Part shown: piece after piece, positions 16,240 through 24,625 of the stretch
How the letters are laid out: each line of letters begins with the position of its first letter
How positions within the stretch are numbered: position 1 is the first letter of the stretch
Source of the DNA: JAFDWR01 sp038216655
GTDB lineage: Bacteria > Armatimonadota > Fimbriimonadia > Fimbriimonadales > Fimbriimonadaceae
Direction of reading: 5' to 3'
DNA: 64,000 nt
Assembly: GCA_038216655.1 (NCBI GenBank)
Contig: JBBQPZ010000010.1
Coordinates: forward strand, 62,001-126,000
Program-made: the position numbers and the translations under genes
Notes under the pieces: model-generated
Database searches by the model: none
What the model was told of the DNA's origin: nothing
The model's input: the letters and a program-made list of their open reading frames with translations, nothing else

Positions 16240-18286
16240 CCGCATCGTCCCGAACCTCTGGTCCAACCCACCCAGCGATCCGGTCGATCTTCTCGTCTAC
16301 GCCTCGAACCTGCTCGGCTCCGACCCGCGCGTCACGAACTTTGGGGGAGGGAACACCTCCTCCAAGATCACCATGCCCGATCCCCTCACCGGCGAGCCGG
16401 TCGAGGTGCTCTGGGTCAAGGCTAGCGGCGGCGACCTCGGCTCGGCCAAGCGCACCGGCTTCGCATCGCTGTACCAGGACAAGGTTCTGGGCCTGGAAGG
16501 ACGCTTCCATGCGAACAAGATGCACGAGGACGAGATCGTCCCCCTGTATCCGCAGTGCGTGTTCAGCCTGAACCCCGCCGCGCCGTCAATCGACACCCCG
16601 CTCCACGCGTTCGTACCGCAACGTGCGGTGTCCCACATGCACTCCGACTCGGTCATCGCGGTTGCCGCGGCAGAAGGCTCCGAGCAGTGGACGCAGGAGA
16701 TCTTCGAAGGGAAGATGGGCTTCCTTCCGTGGAAGCGACCCGGGTTCGAACTCGGTCTTATGCTCCGCGACCTGATCGTCGCCAACCCCGGAATCCAGGG
16801 CGCGATGATGCAATCGCACGGCTTCATCTGTTGGGCCGACGACTGGAATGCCTGCTACGACCTCACCCTCCACTTCATCAATCAAGCCACCGAGTTCATC
16901 GAGAACCGCACCAAGGTGCATGCCTTTGGCGAAGTGATTGGAAAGCGCCACACGGCTCCGGAGGACGTCCTTGTCGACCTTCTCCCGAGACTGCGCGGCA
17001 AGGTCGCATTCAACGGCCTCCGACTCATCGCCGCGATCGACCAGAGCGAACCCGTTTTAGAATTCCTGGAGCGGGCCAAGGCACCCGTGCTTTCGAGCCT
17101 CGGCACCAGTTGCCCCGACCATTTCCTGCGCACGAAGATCAAGCCGCTCGTGATCGACGCCGACACTGCGGGTGACGACACGAAGCTGGATGCGGCACTC
17201 GCCGGATTCCGGGCCGATTACGACGCCTATTACCACCGCTGCAAGGTGGCCGACTCCCCGGGCATGCGCAACCCGAACCCGAGCATCGTGCTCATCGAAG
17301 GCGTCGGCATGATCAGCCTCGGCAAGAACGCGCAAGAGGCCAAGGTCTCCGGCCAGTTCTATCGCAACGCGATCGAAGTGATGCGCGGCGCCGAGACGCT
17401 CAGCCGCTACACCGCGCTGCTGGAGCAAGAAGCGTTCAACATCGAGTACTGGCAGCTTGAGGAAGCCAAGCTCAAGCGGATGCCGCCGGAGAAGGAATTG
17501 TCGCGCCAGGTCGCGGTAATCACCGGCGCAGGCTCGGGAATAGGCAAGGCGACCGCCCTGCAGATGGCCGCTCTTGGCGCGCACTGCGTGCTCGTCGACA
17601 TCAATGCGGAGAACCTCGCCAGCGCGACGGCGGAGGTCAACAAGATCAACGCCGCGTCCAGCTTTGTGGCTGATGTAACCGCGCCGGGCGCTTTGGCGGG
17701 GGCTTTCCGGGCCGCGATCCTCGCCTTTGGTGGCGTGGACATCGTGGTCGCCAACGCGGGCAACGCCCGCCGCGGCAGCGTCGCCGACACGACGCCGGAA
17801 GACTATCAGTTCCTCAGCGACCTGCTGATCAAGGGGTACTTCGACTCCCTCGGTGAGGCCACTCGCCTGATGATGAAGCAGGGCCTAGGCGGCTCCATCG
17901 TCGTCGTCGGCTCGAAGAACGGCGTCGCCGCGGGCTCCAACGCCGCGCTTTACTCGGCGGCCAAGGCCTTCGAGCTGCACCTGATGCGCGTCACTGCCGC
18001 GGACTTTGCCAAGCACAAGATCCGCTGCAACGCGATCAACCCGGACGGCGTGGTCACCGGTTCGGCGATCTGGTCGGACGCATGGAAGGACCAAACCGCC
18101 AAGGCCCTCGGGATTCATCCCGACGAGCTGATCGATTACTACGCCAAGCGCTCGCTGCTCGGCGTGCCCGTCACTCCGGACGACTGCGCCGAGGCGATCT
18201 GCTGGCTCGCCGGTCCCCGCGCGAGTCGCACCACCGGGTGCACGATCCCTGTCGACGGCGGAAACAAGGAAGGCTTCCTCCGCTAA
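16220..18286 (+). CDS. rhaEW: Bifunctional rhamnulose-1-phosphate aldolase / L-lactaldehyde dehydrogenase
   Basis: The 688-aa protein fuses an N-terminal class II aldolase domain (about 15-410) to a C-terminal short-chain dehydrogenase domain (about 428-688). The aldolase zinc site is visible as His139-Met-His141-Ser-Asp plus a later Ser-His-Gly. The dehydrogenase shows the Rossmann motif Thr-Gly-Ala-Gly-Ser-Gly-Ile-Gly near residue 435, Asn-Ala-Gly near 513 and the catalytic Tyr-Ser-Ala-Ala-Lys near 578. RhaEW-type proteins split rhamnulose-1-phosphate to DHAP and L-lactaldehyde, then oxidise the aldehyde to L-lactate. That product explains the lutABC genes downstream. The start appears to be TTG 16220, overlapping the binding-protein gene by 20 bp; no better start is seen. 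Confidence 0.88.
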   Translation: MTSTTSSRIVPNLWSNPPSDPVDLLVYASNLLGSDPRVTNFGGGNTSSKITMPDPLTGEPVEVLWVKASGGDLGSAKRTGFASLYQDKVLGLEGRFHANKMHEDEIVPLYPQCVFSLNPAAPSIDTPLHAFVPQRAVSHMHSDSVIAVAAAEGSEQWTQEIFEGKMGFLPWKRPGFELGLMLRDLIVANPGIQGAMMQSHGFICWADDWNACYDLTLHFINQATEFIENRTKVHAFGEVIGKRHTAPEDVLVDLLPRLRGKVAFNGLRLIAAIDQSEPVLEFLERAKAPVLSSLGTSCPDHFLRTKIKPLVIDADTAGDDTKLDAALAGFRADYDAYYHRCKVADSPGMRNPNPSIVLIEGVGMISLGKNAQEAKVSGQFYRNAIEVMRGAETLSRYTALLEQEAFNIEYWQLEEAKLKRMPPEKELSRQVAVITGAGSGIGKATALQMAALGAHCVLVDINAENLASATAEVNKINAASSFVADVTAPGALAGAFRAAILAFGGVDIVVANAGNARRGSVADTTPEDYQFLSDLLIKGYFDSLGEATRLMMKQGLGGSIVVVGSKNGVAAGSNAALYSAAKAFELHLMRVTAADFAKHKIRCNAINPDGVVTGSAIWSDAWKDQTAKALGIHPDELIDYYAKRSLLGVPVTPDDCAEAICWLAGPRASRTTGCTIPVDGGNKEGFLR

Positions 18287-18354
18287 CTCCCCTCCTCTTG
18301 CGGCCATGATTGTGCGCCGGAAGAGGAGGGGGCAGGGGGTGGAGATTCCGGAAC
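18287..18354. repeat. Dispersed hairpin repeat, family C, copy 1 (possible terminator)
   Basis: Immediately after the rhaEW stop codon, ctcccctcctcttgcgg pairs with ccggaagaggaggggg across a short loop containing attgtgcg. The unit, with the adjoining ggtggagattccggaac block, recurs in inverted orientation at 60604-60672 with conserved loop sequence. No T run follows, so factor-independent termination is uncertain; transcript stabilisation is also possible. The next 100 bp hold no gene. Confidence 0.8.
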
Positions 18355-18461
18355 CCCAGGACAACCCAAGATCAGAAGGCACTACTCATTTTGCAATTCA
18401 TAACTAGGACCGCTGACACTCCTGTCGTCAGGAACTCGGAGTAGCCCGAACCCCCGTCAAG

Positions 18462-18778
18462 TCAACCCCCGACCCGCCGAAGCTTCAGGACGCTGATCAA
18501 TTCAGCGTCCGGTTGCCCCGGCCGCAGCATGATCCGGTACGGGTAGCCCCCGTCCTGGACCCTGAAGATTGCCACGCGCGTCCCCTTCGCCCACTCGCCG
18601 ACTTCGATCGATTCTCGGTCCGAATCTCCCAGGCGCTCCCGTCGGAAAGGATCATCGCCACCCCAGAGTCGATTGTGTACGCCACCGCAAGTGGCTTTGA
18701 TTCATGTCGGGTTGGGCGGGCGAGGCAGGGGACGGTCAAGCAGAGAAGGAACGCGAACCAGGCAACAAATCGCACCAT
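18462..18778 (-). pseudogene. Small exported protein gene with a frameshift
   Basis: Reading from ATG 18778 gives a signal peptide (about 1-21) and a folded-looking start ending Ser-Asp-Gly-Ser-Ala-Trp-Glu-Ile. After that the frame turns into Arg/Ser-rich nonsense and stops at 18497. The adjacent frame continues sensibly from about 18615 with Val-Gly-Glu-Trp-Ala-Lys-Gly-Thr-Arg-Val-Ala-Ile-Phe and runs to a stop at 18462-18464. One missing base near 18615-18620 would restore a protein of roughly 105 residues. It is either a genuine pseudogene or a sequencing error. No family is recognised. It is flanked by mobile-element debris. Confidence 0.6.
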
Positions 18779-18863
18779 GCAAATGGGACGAACGGGTGAC
18801 CAATATGGGGCGGCGCATTTGCCCCCGCCTCACAGCATCCTGCAGTTCGGTTGCCCGCTAGGG

Positions 18864-18927
18864 GTGCCACGGCTTGGCCGGACCGGTCCACTCCAGACGA
18901 TCAACGCTTTCGTCCCGGCAAGCCGTG
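18864..18927. repeat. Family A palindrome, copy 3 (left half only)
   Basis: The outer arm gtgccacggcttggccgg (from 18864) and the inner arm cccggcaagccgtg (18914-18927) are present, but the complementary right half is missing. The sequence instead runs into the IS3-like transposase remnant, suggesting that insertion or deletion of that element cut the palindrome in two. Confidence 0.75.
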
Positions 18928-18947
18928 CGGGTGCCGCAGGCTTGAGA

Positions 18948-19178
18948 TTACTGATTCATGCCCAGCTGCACGGCTGGCCGCTGGGCGCTCTCCCGCTACT
19001 GGTCCCGGAGCGCTCGCAGGTCCTTGGTCTGAAGCCCCGCGTACTTGCGCTTCCAAATGTAGAACGTGTTGACGTTGACGCTGTGGTCCCGGCACACCTG
19101 AGCCTACGTCTTCTGCCCGCTGGCCGCCTCTTGCAGTATCCGAACGATCTGCTCCTCGCTGAACTTTGACTTCTTCAT
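18948..19178 (-). pseudogene. IS3-family OrfA transposase, inactivated by stop codons
   Basis: From ATG 19178 the frame reads Met-Lys-Lys-Ser-Lys-Phe-Ser-Glu-Glu-Gln-Ile-Val-Arg-Ile-Leu-Gln-Glu-Ala, the classic start of the IS3 OrfA helix-turn-helix protein. It continues with a recognisable Val-Cys-Arg-Asp-His and Asn-Thr-Phe-Tyr-Ile-Trp-Lys-Arg-Lys-Tyr. TAG codons interrupt it at codon 25 (19104-19106) and codon 61 (18996-18998), and the frame ends after 76 codons, before the usual leucine-zipper region is complete. It cannot make a functional transposase. Confidence 0.85.
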
Positions 19179-19244
19179 ACTTCCTCCCGTAAACGACGGG
19201 AAGAACTCATTTTATGATGTCTTCAGATCCTGGGGGCAGACCAC
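18948..19244 (-). mobile_element. Remnant of an IS3-family insertion sequence
   Basis: The stretch contains a decayed OrfA transposase frame preceded (on the minus strand) by a non-coding leader and the end-like sequence tggtctgcccccaggatctg at about 19224-19243, which resembles IS3-group terminal repeats. OrfB and the other end are missing, so only one side of the element remains. It lies between two halves of the rhamnose region. Confidence 0.65.
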
Positions 19245-19329
19245 TGGGCCCTGCGTCCGTGATGTTCTGTCTGCGAAACTAAAGCAGGAGCGGTCATGGT
19301 ATCGTAAAGTCCAATCGACTAGTTGTTCA

Positions 19330-19773
19330 TCATTCGCCCGATGCATTAAGGCTAGTTACTCTAGACGTTCCCCCATCTGACAGGACGATGTCAACCTTAC
19401 CGCGCGTAAAAAAAGTTACATTGGCCACCTTGCTAGTATGCCAACCTTTCTCTTCGTTAAAGTTGGTAGATATTTTTTCGATTACCGCATTGCGATTTTC
19501 CGGGTGCACAATTCCTACGTAGCTCCAGGATACATAGCCTGGACGAGGCTCGTGGTGCCGATACTGAAATGAAGCCAGGGGCCAAAGAAAATTTAGCGGA
19601 TTTGAGTGGACCAGGTCACGGTCTGATGTTGTAGGCAAAGGAAGGTGGGCGCACATTAAAACGACATTAATTGCCACAGAGATCACCAGTAACAACATGC
19701 ATATGCCTCGAAGATAGGCATTTCTTGGCACTTGCACGGACTGGTCGGGTGAAGGGGTGAGGTGGGGTGGCAT
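19330..19773 (-). CDS. Hypothetical small membrane-anchored protein
   Basis: The product (up to 147 aa) has one transmembrane segment (about residues 21-42, Ile-Cys-Met-Leu-Leu-Leu-Val-Ile then hydrophobic) and a polar C-terminal domain of about 100 residues. No family is recognised. Its base composition is lower in GC than the flanking genes, suggesting acquisition. The first 12 codons from ATG 19773 lie inside repeat B1, so the true start may instead be one of the GTG codons at about residue 13 or 15. The next such low-GC membrane gene (55016) also lies beside a family B repeat. Confidence 0.55.
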   Translation of the reverse strand: MPPHLTPSPDQSVQVPRNAYLRGICMLLLVISVAINVVLMCAHLPLPTTSDRDLVHSNPLNFLWPLASFQYRHHEPRPGYVSWSYVGIVHPENRNAVIEKISTNFNEEKGWHTSKVANVTFFTRGKVDIVLSDGGTSRVTSLNASGE

Positions 19774-19900
19774 GGCTCAGTTTGGGTACTCGCCCTTCCC
19801 TCCGGGTGACAACGTTGGGAAGCCCAAACTGACCGTGTCCGCCTCATCCCCTTCACCTGCCACGAACTTCACGATGAGGTCATTGTACGACGACCGGGAG
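19738..19900. repeat. Family B palindromic repeat, copy 1
   Basis: The left part (gtgaaggggtgagg then ggctcagtttggg) is an inverted copy of the right part (cccaaactgac then tcatccccttcac), giving a hairpin-like unit of about 120 bp. A further tail ends cattgtacgacgac. A related direct copy lies at 20168-20312 and an inverted one at 54826-54937. Confidence 0.75.
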
Positions 19901-20167
19901 CATAGCGTGACGAAGCGGGCGACTCAGCACCTGAAGCCCGGTCCAACCTAGCTCGAACATCATCGCCAGCTTGGTTGACTTTCCCGAGTCTCGCGACTCA
20001 CTACCTGAATGAGCAGAAGCCAACCAGGGGGAAATCGTCCTAAAGTACCTTCACATACGGGAATGTGAGTGTGAGTTCGTGAGTTGGGTTCAAAACACCC
20101 TCGCAAACTCACATTTTGAACCAAGCCTCAAAATCGTGAGTGTCGAGTGGCGCGTAAATCCGGCGGG

Positions 20168-20312
20168 CCGACTGGCCGTGAAGGGGGCCTAGTTTGAGCA
20201 CTCTCGCTTCCGCTCGGGTGACAGGCAAGCAAGCCCCAATTGACCACGTCCGCCTCGCCCCTTCACCCGTCGCAAGCTTCGCACGGACGTCATTGTACGA
20301 CTACCAGAAAGA
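20168..20312. repeat. Family B palindromic repeat, copy 2 (diverged)
   Basis: This copy keeps the order of copy 1: gactggccgtgaaggggg, ctagtttgag, gctcgggtgaca, ttgaccacgtccgcctcgcc, ccttcacccgtcgc, and the tail cattgtacgactac. Many substitutions are present. The interval 19901-20167 between the copies shows no gene; it contains a pair of gtgagt-type stretches around 20067-20150. Confidence 0.7.
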
Positions 20313-20445
20313 CCAGGTTACAAGAATCTCGCCTTTGAGTAGCGGCCATTCGTGACGAGCTAGGTTGACAAAACCTCGATTCCAGACCTAAGGATCTAAA
20401 CACGAGAACCTAAACGTAAACAAGCGTTTGAGTTCATTACCGGGT

Positions 20446-20495
20446 CAGAAAGTGAGAGTGAGAAAGTGAGAGTTGAATCTGAGAGAGTGAGAATG
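20446..20495. repeat. Low-complexity gtgagag tract
   Basis: The stretch consists of repeated agaaagtgagag and gagagagtgag blocks. Similar actctcac tracts occur in other gaps (near 34960, 51455 and 60435). Apart from this tract, the interval from 20313 to the lutA start at 20706 contains no recognisable gene; it ends with a short upstream region for lutA. Confidence 0.6.
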
Positions 20496-20705
20496 AACTT
20501 AAATCTGGGCGAAAGGGATGCCTCAGGAACCGCCCCGTGCGCCCCAGTCCGCCCCGGGTTAGCCGCGCCACCCCTATAGGAATCGCGCCATGCCAAACTC
20601 CCACATTCCCAACCTGGGAGGTACGTGTGGCAGGAATTCAGAACCAACCCGCGAACTGCCGGACGCTGTGAGCAATCGCCGCCCTCGGGCATAATCGAAC
20701 CTAAC

Positions 20706-21413
20706 GTGCCCCGCGTTCGTTTATTCCTGACTTGCCTGTGCGACGCCTTCTTTGGAGAGGTCGGTATCGCCACGGTGAAGTGTTTGGAACACGCCGGGTG
20801 CGAAGTCGAATTCGTCGAGTCTCAGACCTGCTGCGGACAGCCGCCTTTCAACGCCGGAGACTGGGCCGACGCTCGTCGCGTCGCTACTCACTGCCGCACC
20901 GCGCTCCTGGAGACAAAGCTCCCGGTCGTCGCCCCCAGCTCGTCCTGCACCGCGATGGTGCGCCATGGGTTCCCGATGCTGTTCGAGGGCACTGAGCACG
21001 AGAACGCGTTCGAACTGGCCGAGTTTCTCGTGCACGAAGTCGGGCTCCAAGCGTGGCCAGCGAAGAAGGAATACAAGCGCAAGATCGCGCTCCACCGCGC
21101 CTGCCACGGACGGGCCCTCGGCCTGACCAACGAGCAGGAACTCCTCCTCCAATGCATCCCGGGCGTTGAGCTAATTCCCTTCAACCACCCCGAGCAATGC
21201 TGCGGTTTTGGGGGGGCGTTCAGCGTCAACCACAAGAACCTCTCGGCAAATATTGGGCTCGAAAAGCTCCACCAGATTCTCGAATCCGGCGCCGAGGAGA
21301 TCGTAGGCGGCGACATGGGTTGCCTCATGCACCTCGACGGCCTGATCCAGCGCAACAAGATGCCGCTCACGGTGCGACACTTCGCAGAAATCTTGGCCGA
21401 GGTGATCGAGTGA
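20706..21413 (+). CDS. lutA: L-lactate oxidation complex subunit A (Fe-S/CCG domain protein)
   Basis: The 235-aa protein has two CCG domains, with Cys42-Cys43-Gly and a second Cys-Cys-Gly-Phe-Gly-Gly near residue 165. These bind the non-canonical Fe-S clusters known from heterodisulfide reductase-type subunits. LutA acts with LutB and LutC in cytosolic oxidation of L-lactate to pyruvate. GTG 20706 is chosen because homologues begin with this Leu-Phe-Leu-Thr-Cys-Leu-Cys-Asp motif; an upstream in-frame ATG at 20625 adds 27 unlikely residues. It overlaps lutB by 4 bp. In this setting it would consume the L-lactate produced by RhaEW. Confidence 0.9.
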   Translation: MPRVRLFLTCLCDAFFGEVGIATVKCLEHAGCEVEFVESQTCCGQPPFNAGDWADARRVATHCRTALLETKLPVVAPSSSCTAMVRHGFPMLFEGTEHENAFELAEFLVHEVGLQAWPAKKEYKRKIALHRACHGRALGLTNEQELLLQCIPGVELIPFNHPEQCCGFGGAFSVNHKNLSANIGLEKLHQILESGAEEIVGGDMGCLMHLDGLIQRNKMPLTVRHFAEILAEVIE

Positions 21414-22768
21414 GTTCGCGGGTCGAGGATTATGCCTCGCATCTGAATCAGGAGACGATCGACAGCGTGCGCGGGGCATCGGCCCTGAAGGTCACTTCGC
21501 GCCAGGTCGCGCTCAAAGCGGTCTTCGTAGACGCCGACGAGGCGAGAGCGAACGCCGCCGAGATCAAGAACTACGTACTCGACAATCTAAGCAAGCTCTT
21601 ACTGGAGCTTGAGGCGAACTGCGAGAAGAACGGCATCCAGGTTCATTGGGCCAAGGATGCCGCCGCGGCGAACCGGATCATTCTCGACCTCTGTCGGAAA
21701 GCCTCGCCGGAAGGCGGCACGATCGCCAAGGCGAAGTCGATGGCAACCGAGGAGATTCACCTCAATAAGCATCTGGAGGAAGCGGGCTACCAGCCCGTGG
21801 AGACTGACCTAGGGGAGTTCGTTGTCCAGATCGACGGGGACACCCCCAGCCACATCGTCACGCCGATCATCCACAAGAACCGGCGACAGATTGCGGAGAG
21901 CTTCAAGCGCGAGGGGCTAGGGGAATACTCCGAAGTCCCCGAAATCCTCGCCATGCAGGCGCGGGAGTATCTGCGGCAGAAGTTCAAAGATGCCAAGATC
22001 GGGATCAGCGGGGTCAACTTCGGGATCGCCGCCACCGGTCGCCTCGTGCTGGTCGAGAACGAGGGGAACAGTCGGCTCTCAACCACCGCGCCGCCCATCC
22101 ATATCGCGTTGATGGGGATTGAGAAGATCCTGCCCGAGGAGCGCGACCTGGCCCTGTTTATCCCCTTGCTGGCTGGCTCGGCCACCGGGCAAACGGTCAC
22201 CAGCTACACGCACCTCATCTCGGGCCCGCGCAACAACAACCTCGACGGTCCAGAGGAGGTTCACCTCGTGCTTCTCGACAACGGACGCACGAGGGTGCTC
22301 AACGGTCGCTATCGCGAGATACTTCGCTGCATCCGTTGTGGTGCCTGCATGAACGTCTGCCCGGTCTATCGCCAGTCGTCGGGGCATGCGTATGGGCACG
22401 TCTATGGTGGGCCTATCGGTGCGGTGCTCGTGCCGGCGATGGAGGGGGTCGAGAAGTTCGGCGACCTCGCCAAAGCCTCCTCGCTCTGTGGGGCCTGCGA
22501 GGAAGTGTGCCCGGTCAAGATTCCCCTGCCCGACATGCTTCTGAAACTCCGCGACGATGCGTACCGGGCGAAGCTCAACAAGGACGGAATTCCTTGGGGT
22601 CCGTTTGCGTTCGGGGCGACCCATCCGGGGGCGTGGCGAATGGGCCTTAAGATGCTGCCGATGGCCTCCAAACTTCCTCATCCGCTCAAGAAGGGCTGGA
22701 CCGAATCGCGCGAAGCTCCCGGGCGAGAAGGGCGAGATTTCCGGAGATGGTGGCATGACCGATCGTGA
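21410..22768 (+). CDS. lutB: L-lactate oxidation complex subunit B (Fe-S protein)
   Basis: The 452-aa protein has an N-terminal LUD domain and two [4Fe-4S] ferredoxin motifs. The first is Cys307-Ile-Arg-Cys310-Gly-Ala-Cys313-x3-Cys317-Pro. The second, Cys-Gly-Ala-Cys-x3-Cys-Pro-Val, is near residue 360. It is the electron-carrying core of the LutABC complex. The start is GTG 21410, whose GTGA overlaps the lutA stop. The end overlaps lutC by 14 bp. Length and motif spacing match LutB of Bacillus (YkgF/LldF group). Confidence 0.92.
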   Translation: MSSRVEDYASHLNQETIDSVRGASALKVTSRQVALKAVFVDADEARANAAEIKNYVLDNLSKLLLELEANCEKNGIQVHWAKDAAAANRIILDLCRKASPEGGTIAKAKSMATEEIHLNKHLEEAGYQPVETDLGEFVVQIDGDTPSHIVTPIIHKNRRQIAESFKREGLGEYSEVPEILAMQAREYLRQKFKDAKIGISGVNFGIAATGRLVLVENEGNSRLSTTAPPIHIALMGIEKILPEERDLALFIPLLAGSATGQTVTSYTHLISGPRNNNLDGPEEVHLVLLDNGRTRVLNGRYREILRCIRCGACMNVCPVYRQSSGHAYGHVYGGPIGAVLVPAMEGVEKFGDLAKASSLCGACEEVCPVKIPLPDMLLKLRDDAYRAKLNKDGIPWGPFAFGATHPGAWRMGLKMLPMASKLPHPLKKGWTESREAPGREGRDFRRWWHDRS

Positions 22769-23276
22769 GGCTATCCTCGGCGCGATCCAGGACCGCCCTT
22801 CGGAGCCGGTTCGGGCGAATCCGGCGTTCAATCCTCAACCGGGCGACTTGCGTGAGCAGTTTCGGACAAATCTAGAGAAGCTCGGAGGTCGGCTGATCGA
22901 CCAAGCCGAGTTCGAAACCCATCTGACGCGCGGTACCTGGGCGGACCCGGCGAGCGGGCAGGTCTCGACGGCAAAAGGGGTGTGGGAGGCCGAAGTTGGG
23001 ATCTCGGTCGCCCTCGCGGCGGTGGCATCGACCGGCAGCCTAATCCTCGCCAACACCCCCGGCACCTATCGTTTGTCCAGCCTCGCGCCCCCCACGAGCA
23101 TCGTGATCGTCGACGCGAGCGCTATTCACGCTGGCCTGGCGGAGGCATTCGATAACCTGCCGAGTGATACCGTAGTGTTTGTGACGGGGACGAGCCGAAC
23201 GGCCGATATCGAGGGGGTGATGGTGCGCGGGGTCCACGGCCCGGGCGTGCTGCTGGTTTTTGTGAGAGACCCGTGA
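22755..23276 (+). CDS. lutC: L-lactate oxidation complex subunit C (LUD domain)
   Basis: The 173-aa product is a short LUD (DUF162) protein. It shows a Glu-Val-Gly-Ile-Ser-Val-Ala-Leu-Ala-Ala-Val-Ala-Ser-Thr-Gly-Ser stretch and the Gly-Val-His-Gly-Pro C-terminal motif typical of LutC. It is the third subunit for L-lactate use. ATG 22755 gives the expected length (an upstream in-frame start at 22557 lies in lutB). Its stop overlaps the GTG of rhaB by 4 bp, tying lactate oxidation directly into the rhamnose operon. Confidence 0.9.
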   Translation: MTDREAILGAIQDRPSEPVRANPAFNPQPGDLREQFRTNLEKLGGRLIDQAEFETHLTRGTWADPASGQVSTAKGVWEAEVGISVALAAVASTGSLILANTPGTYRLSSLAPPTSIVIVDASAIHAGLAEAFDNLPSDTVVFVTGTSRTADIEGVMVRGVHGPGVLLVFVRDP

Positions 23277-24625
23277 AGCATCTTGCCATTGACATCGGTG
23301 CCGAGAGCGGCCGAGCCGTCCTTGGTTGGTGCGAGGACGGACACCTCAAGACGCGTGAGGTCTTTCGATTCCCGAATGGACCCGTCCGAAGGGATGGCAC
23401 GCTTCGCTGGGATATCGTCTCGCTTGAGGCGTACGTGCGCATGTCGGTCGAGGCTGCTGGCCCGGACCTTGCGTCGGTCGGGATCGACACTTGGGCAGTT
23501 GACTACGTCCTGCTCGATGCCGCGGGGAATCTGCTCCAGGAGCCATACGCGTACCGAGATAAACGAACCGAGCACGCGCAGGAAAAGGCCTATGCACAGA
23601 TGCCTGCGGTCGAGATTTACGGCAGGACCGGCATCCAACTGATGGCATTCAACACCCTGTTCCAACTGGTGTCCGAGTCGCCCGAGGTGTTGGCGGCGGC
23701 GGCGACTTTCCTGACGATCCCGGACTATTTGAACTTCCTTTTGACCGACGGACAGGCGGTTGGATGCGAGTTCACCAACGCGACCACGACCCAGTGCTAC
23801 GACCCTGCCACCGACGATTGGGACCATTCGTTACTCGATACCCTGGGAATTCCCGCTAGGATCTTCCCGAAGATTGTCAAGCCTGGGACCGTGGTGGGCC
23901 AAATCCCCAATACGAACATCCAGGTGGTAGCCCCCGCTTGCCACGACACCGGGTCCGCCGTGGCGGGGATTCCGATTGCGAAGCCGAATTCGGCCTGGAT
24001 CAGCTCGGGTACGTGGTCGATCCTTGGGGCTGAAGTGCGGGAGGCGGTCGTCGATTACCAGTCGTTCGACGCGAACTTTACGAACGAGGGCGGAGTCGGG
24101 GATACTTTTCGACTGAGCAAGAACGTTTCCGGGATGTGGATCATCCAGGAGTTACGCAGAGCCTGGGGCGGGGAAGTTTCCTATGCCCACCTGTCTCAAA
24201 TGGCGGAAGCCGCGCCTCCCGCGCGGGAGCGAATTGATCCCGACGACTCCCTGTTCTTTGCGCCCGAGGACATGGCGGCGGCGATCAATTCGCGGCTACG
24301 ATCACCCATCACGGATCAAGGTGCGCTCGTCCGGCTTGTGATCGAGAGCCTGGCGGATCGCTACTACAAGGTGCTCTCGGATTTGGAAGAGATTAGTAGT
24401 GCGCACTACGAGCGCATTCACGTGGTGGGTGGCGGCTCCCAAAATGGGCTGCTCAATCAACTGACAGCTTCGGCGTGCCAGCGCGAATTGATCGCGGGCC
24501 CAGTCGAGGCAACCGCGCTTGGCAATTTGATGATGCAGATGATCGCGCTGGGGGAGATAGACTCCATCACTCAAGGGCGAGCCCTCATCGGTCGATCCTT
24601 CCCGACCCAAACCTATCAACCATGA
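23273..24625 (+). CDS. rhaB: L-rhamnulokinase
   Basis: The 450-aa FGGY-family kinase phosphorylates L-rhamnulose to rhamnulose-1-phosphate. The N terminus carries Asp-Ile-Gly-Ala-Glu-Ser-Gly-Arg (phosphate-1 loop). Gly-Ile-Asp-Thr-Trp-Ala-Val-Asp-Tyr near residue 68 is the substrate-binding signature of rhamnulokinases. The C-terminal half has Ser-Ser-Gly-Thr-Trp-Ser and Val-Gly-Gly-Gly-Ser-Gln-Asn ATP-binding motifs. The start is GTG, overlapping lutC; the end overlaps the isomerase ATG. Expression is expected to depend on the same promoter as lutABC. Confidence 0.92.
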   Translation: MKHLAIDIGAESGRAVLGWCEDGHLKTREVFRFPNGPVRRDGTLRWDIVSLEAYVRMSVEAAGPDLASVGIDTWAVDYVLLDAAGNLLQEPYAYRDKRTEHAQEKAYAQMPAVEIYGRTGIQLMAFNTLFQLVSESPEVLAAAATFLTIPDYLNFLLTDGQAVGCEFTNATTTQCYDPATDDWDHSLLDTLGIPARIFPKIVKPGTVVGQIPNTNIQVVAPACHDTGSAVAGIPIAKPNSAWISSGTWSILGAEVREAVVDYQSFDANFTNEGGVGDTFRLSKNVSGMWIIQELRRAWGGEVSYAHLSQMAEAAPPARERIDPDDSLFFAPEDMAAAINSRLRSPITDQGALVRLVIESLADRYYKVLSDLEEISSAHYERIHVVGGGSQNGLLNQLTASACQRELIAGPVEATALGNLMMQMIALGEIDSITQGRALIGRSFPTQTYQP

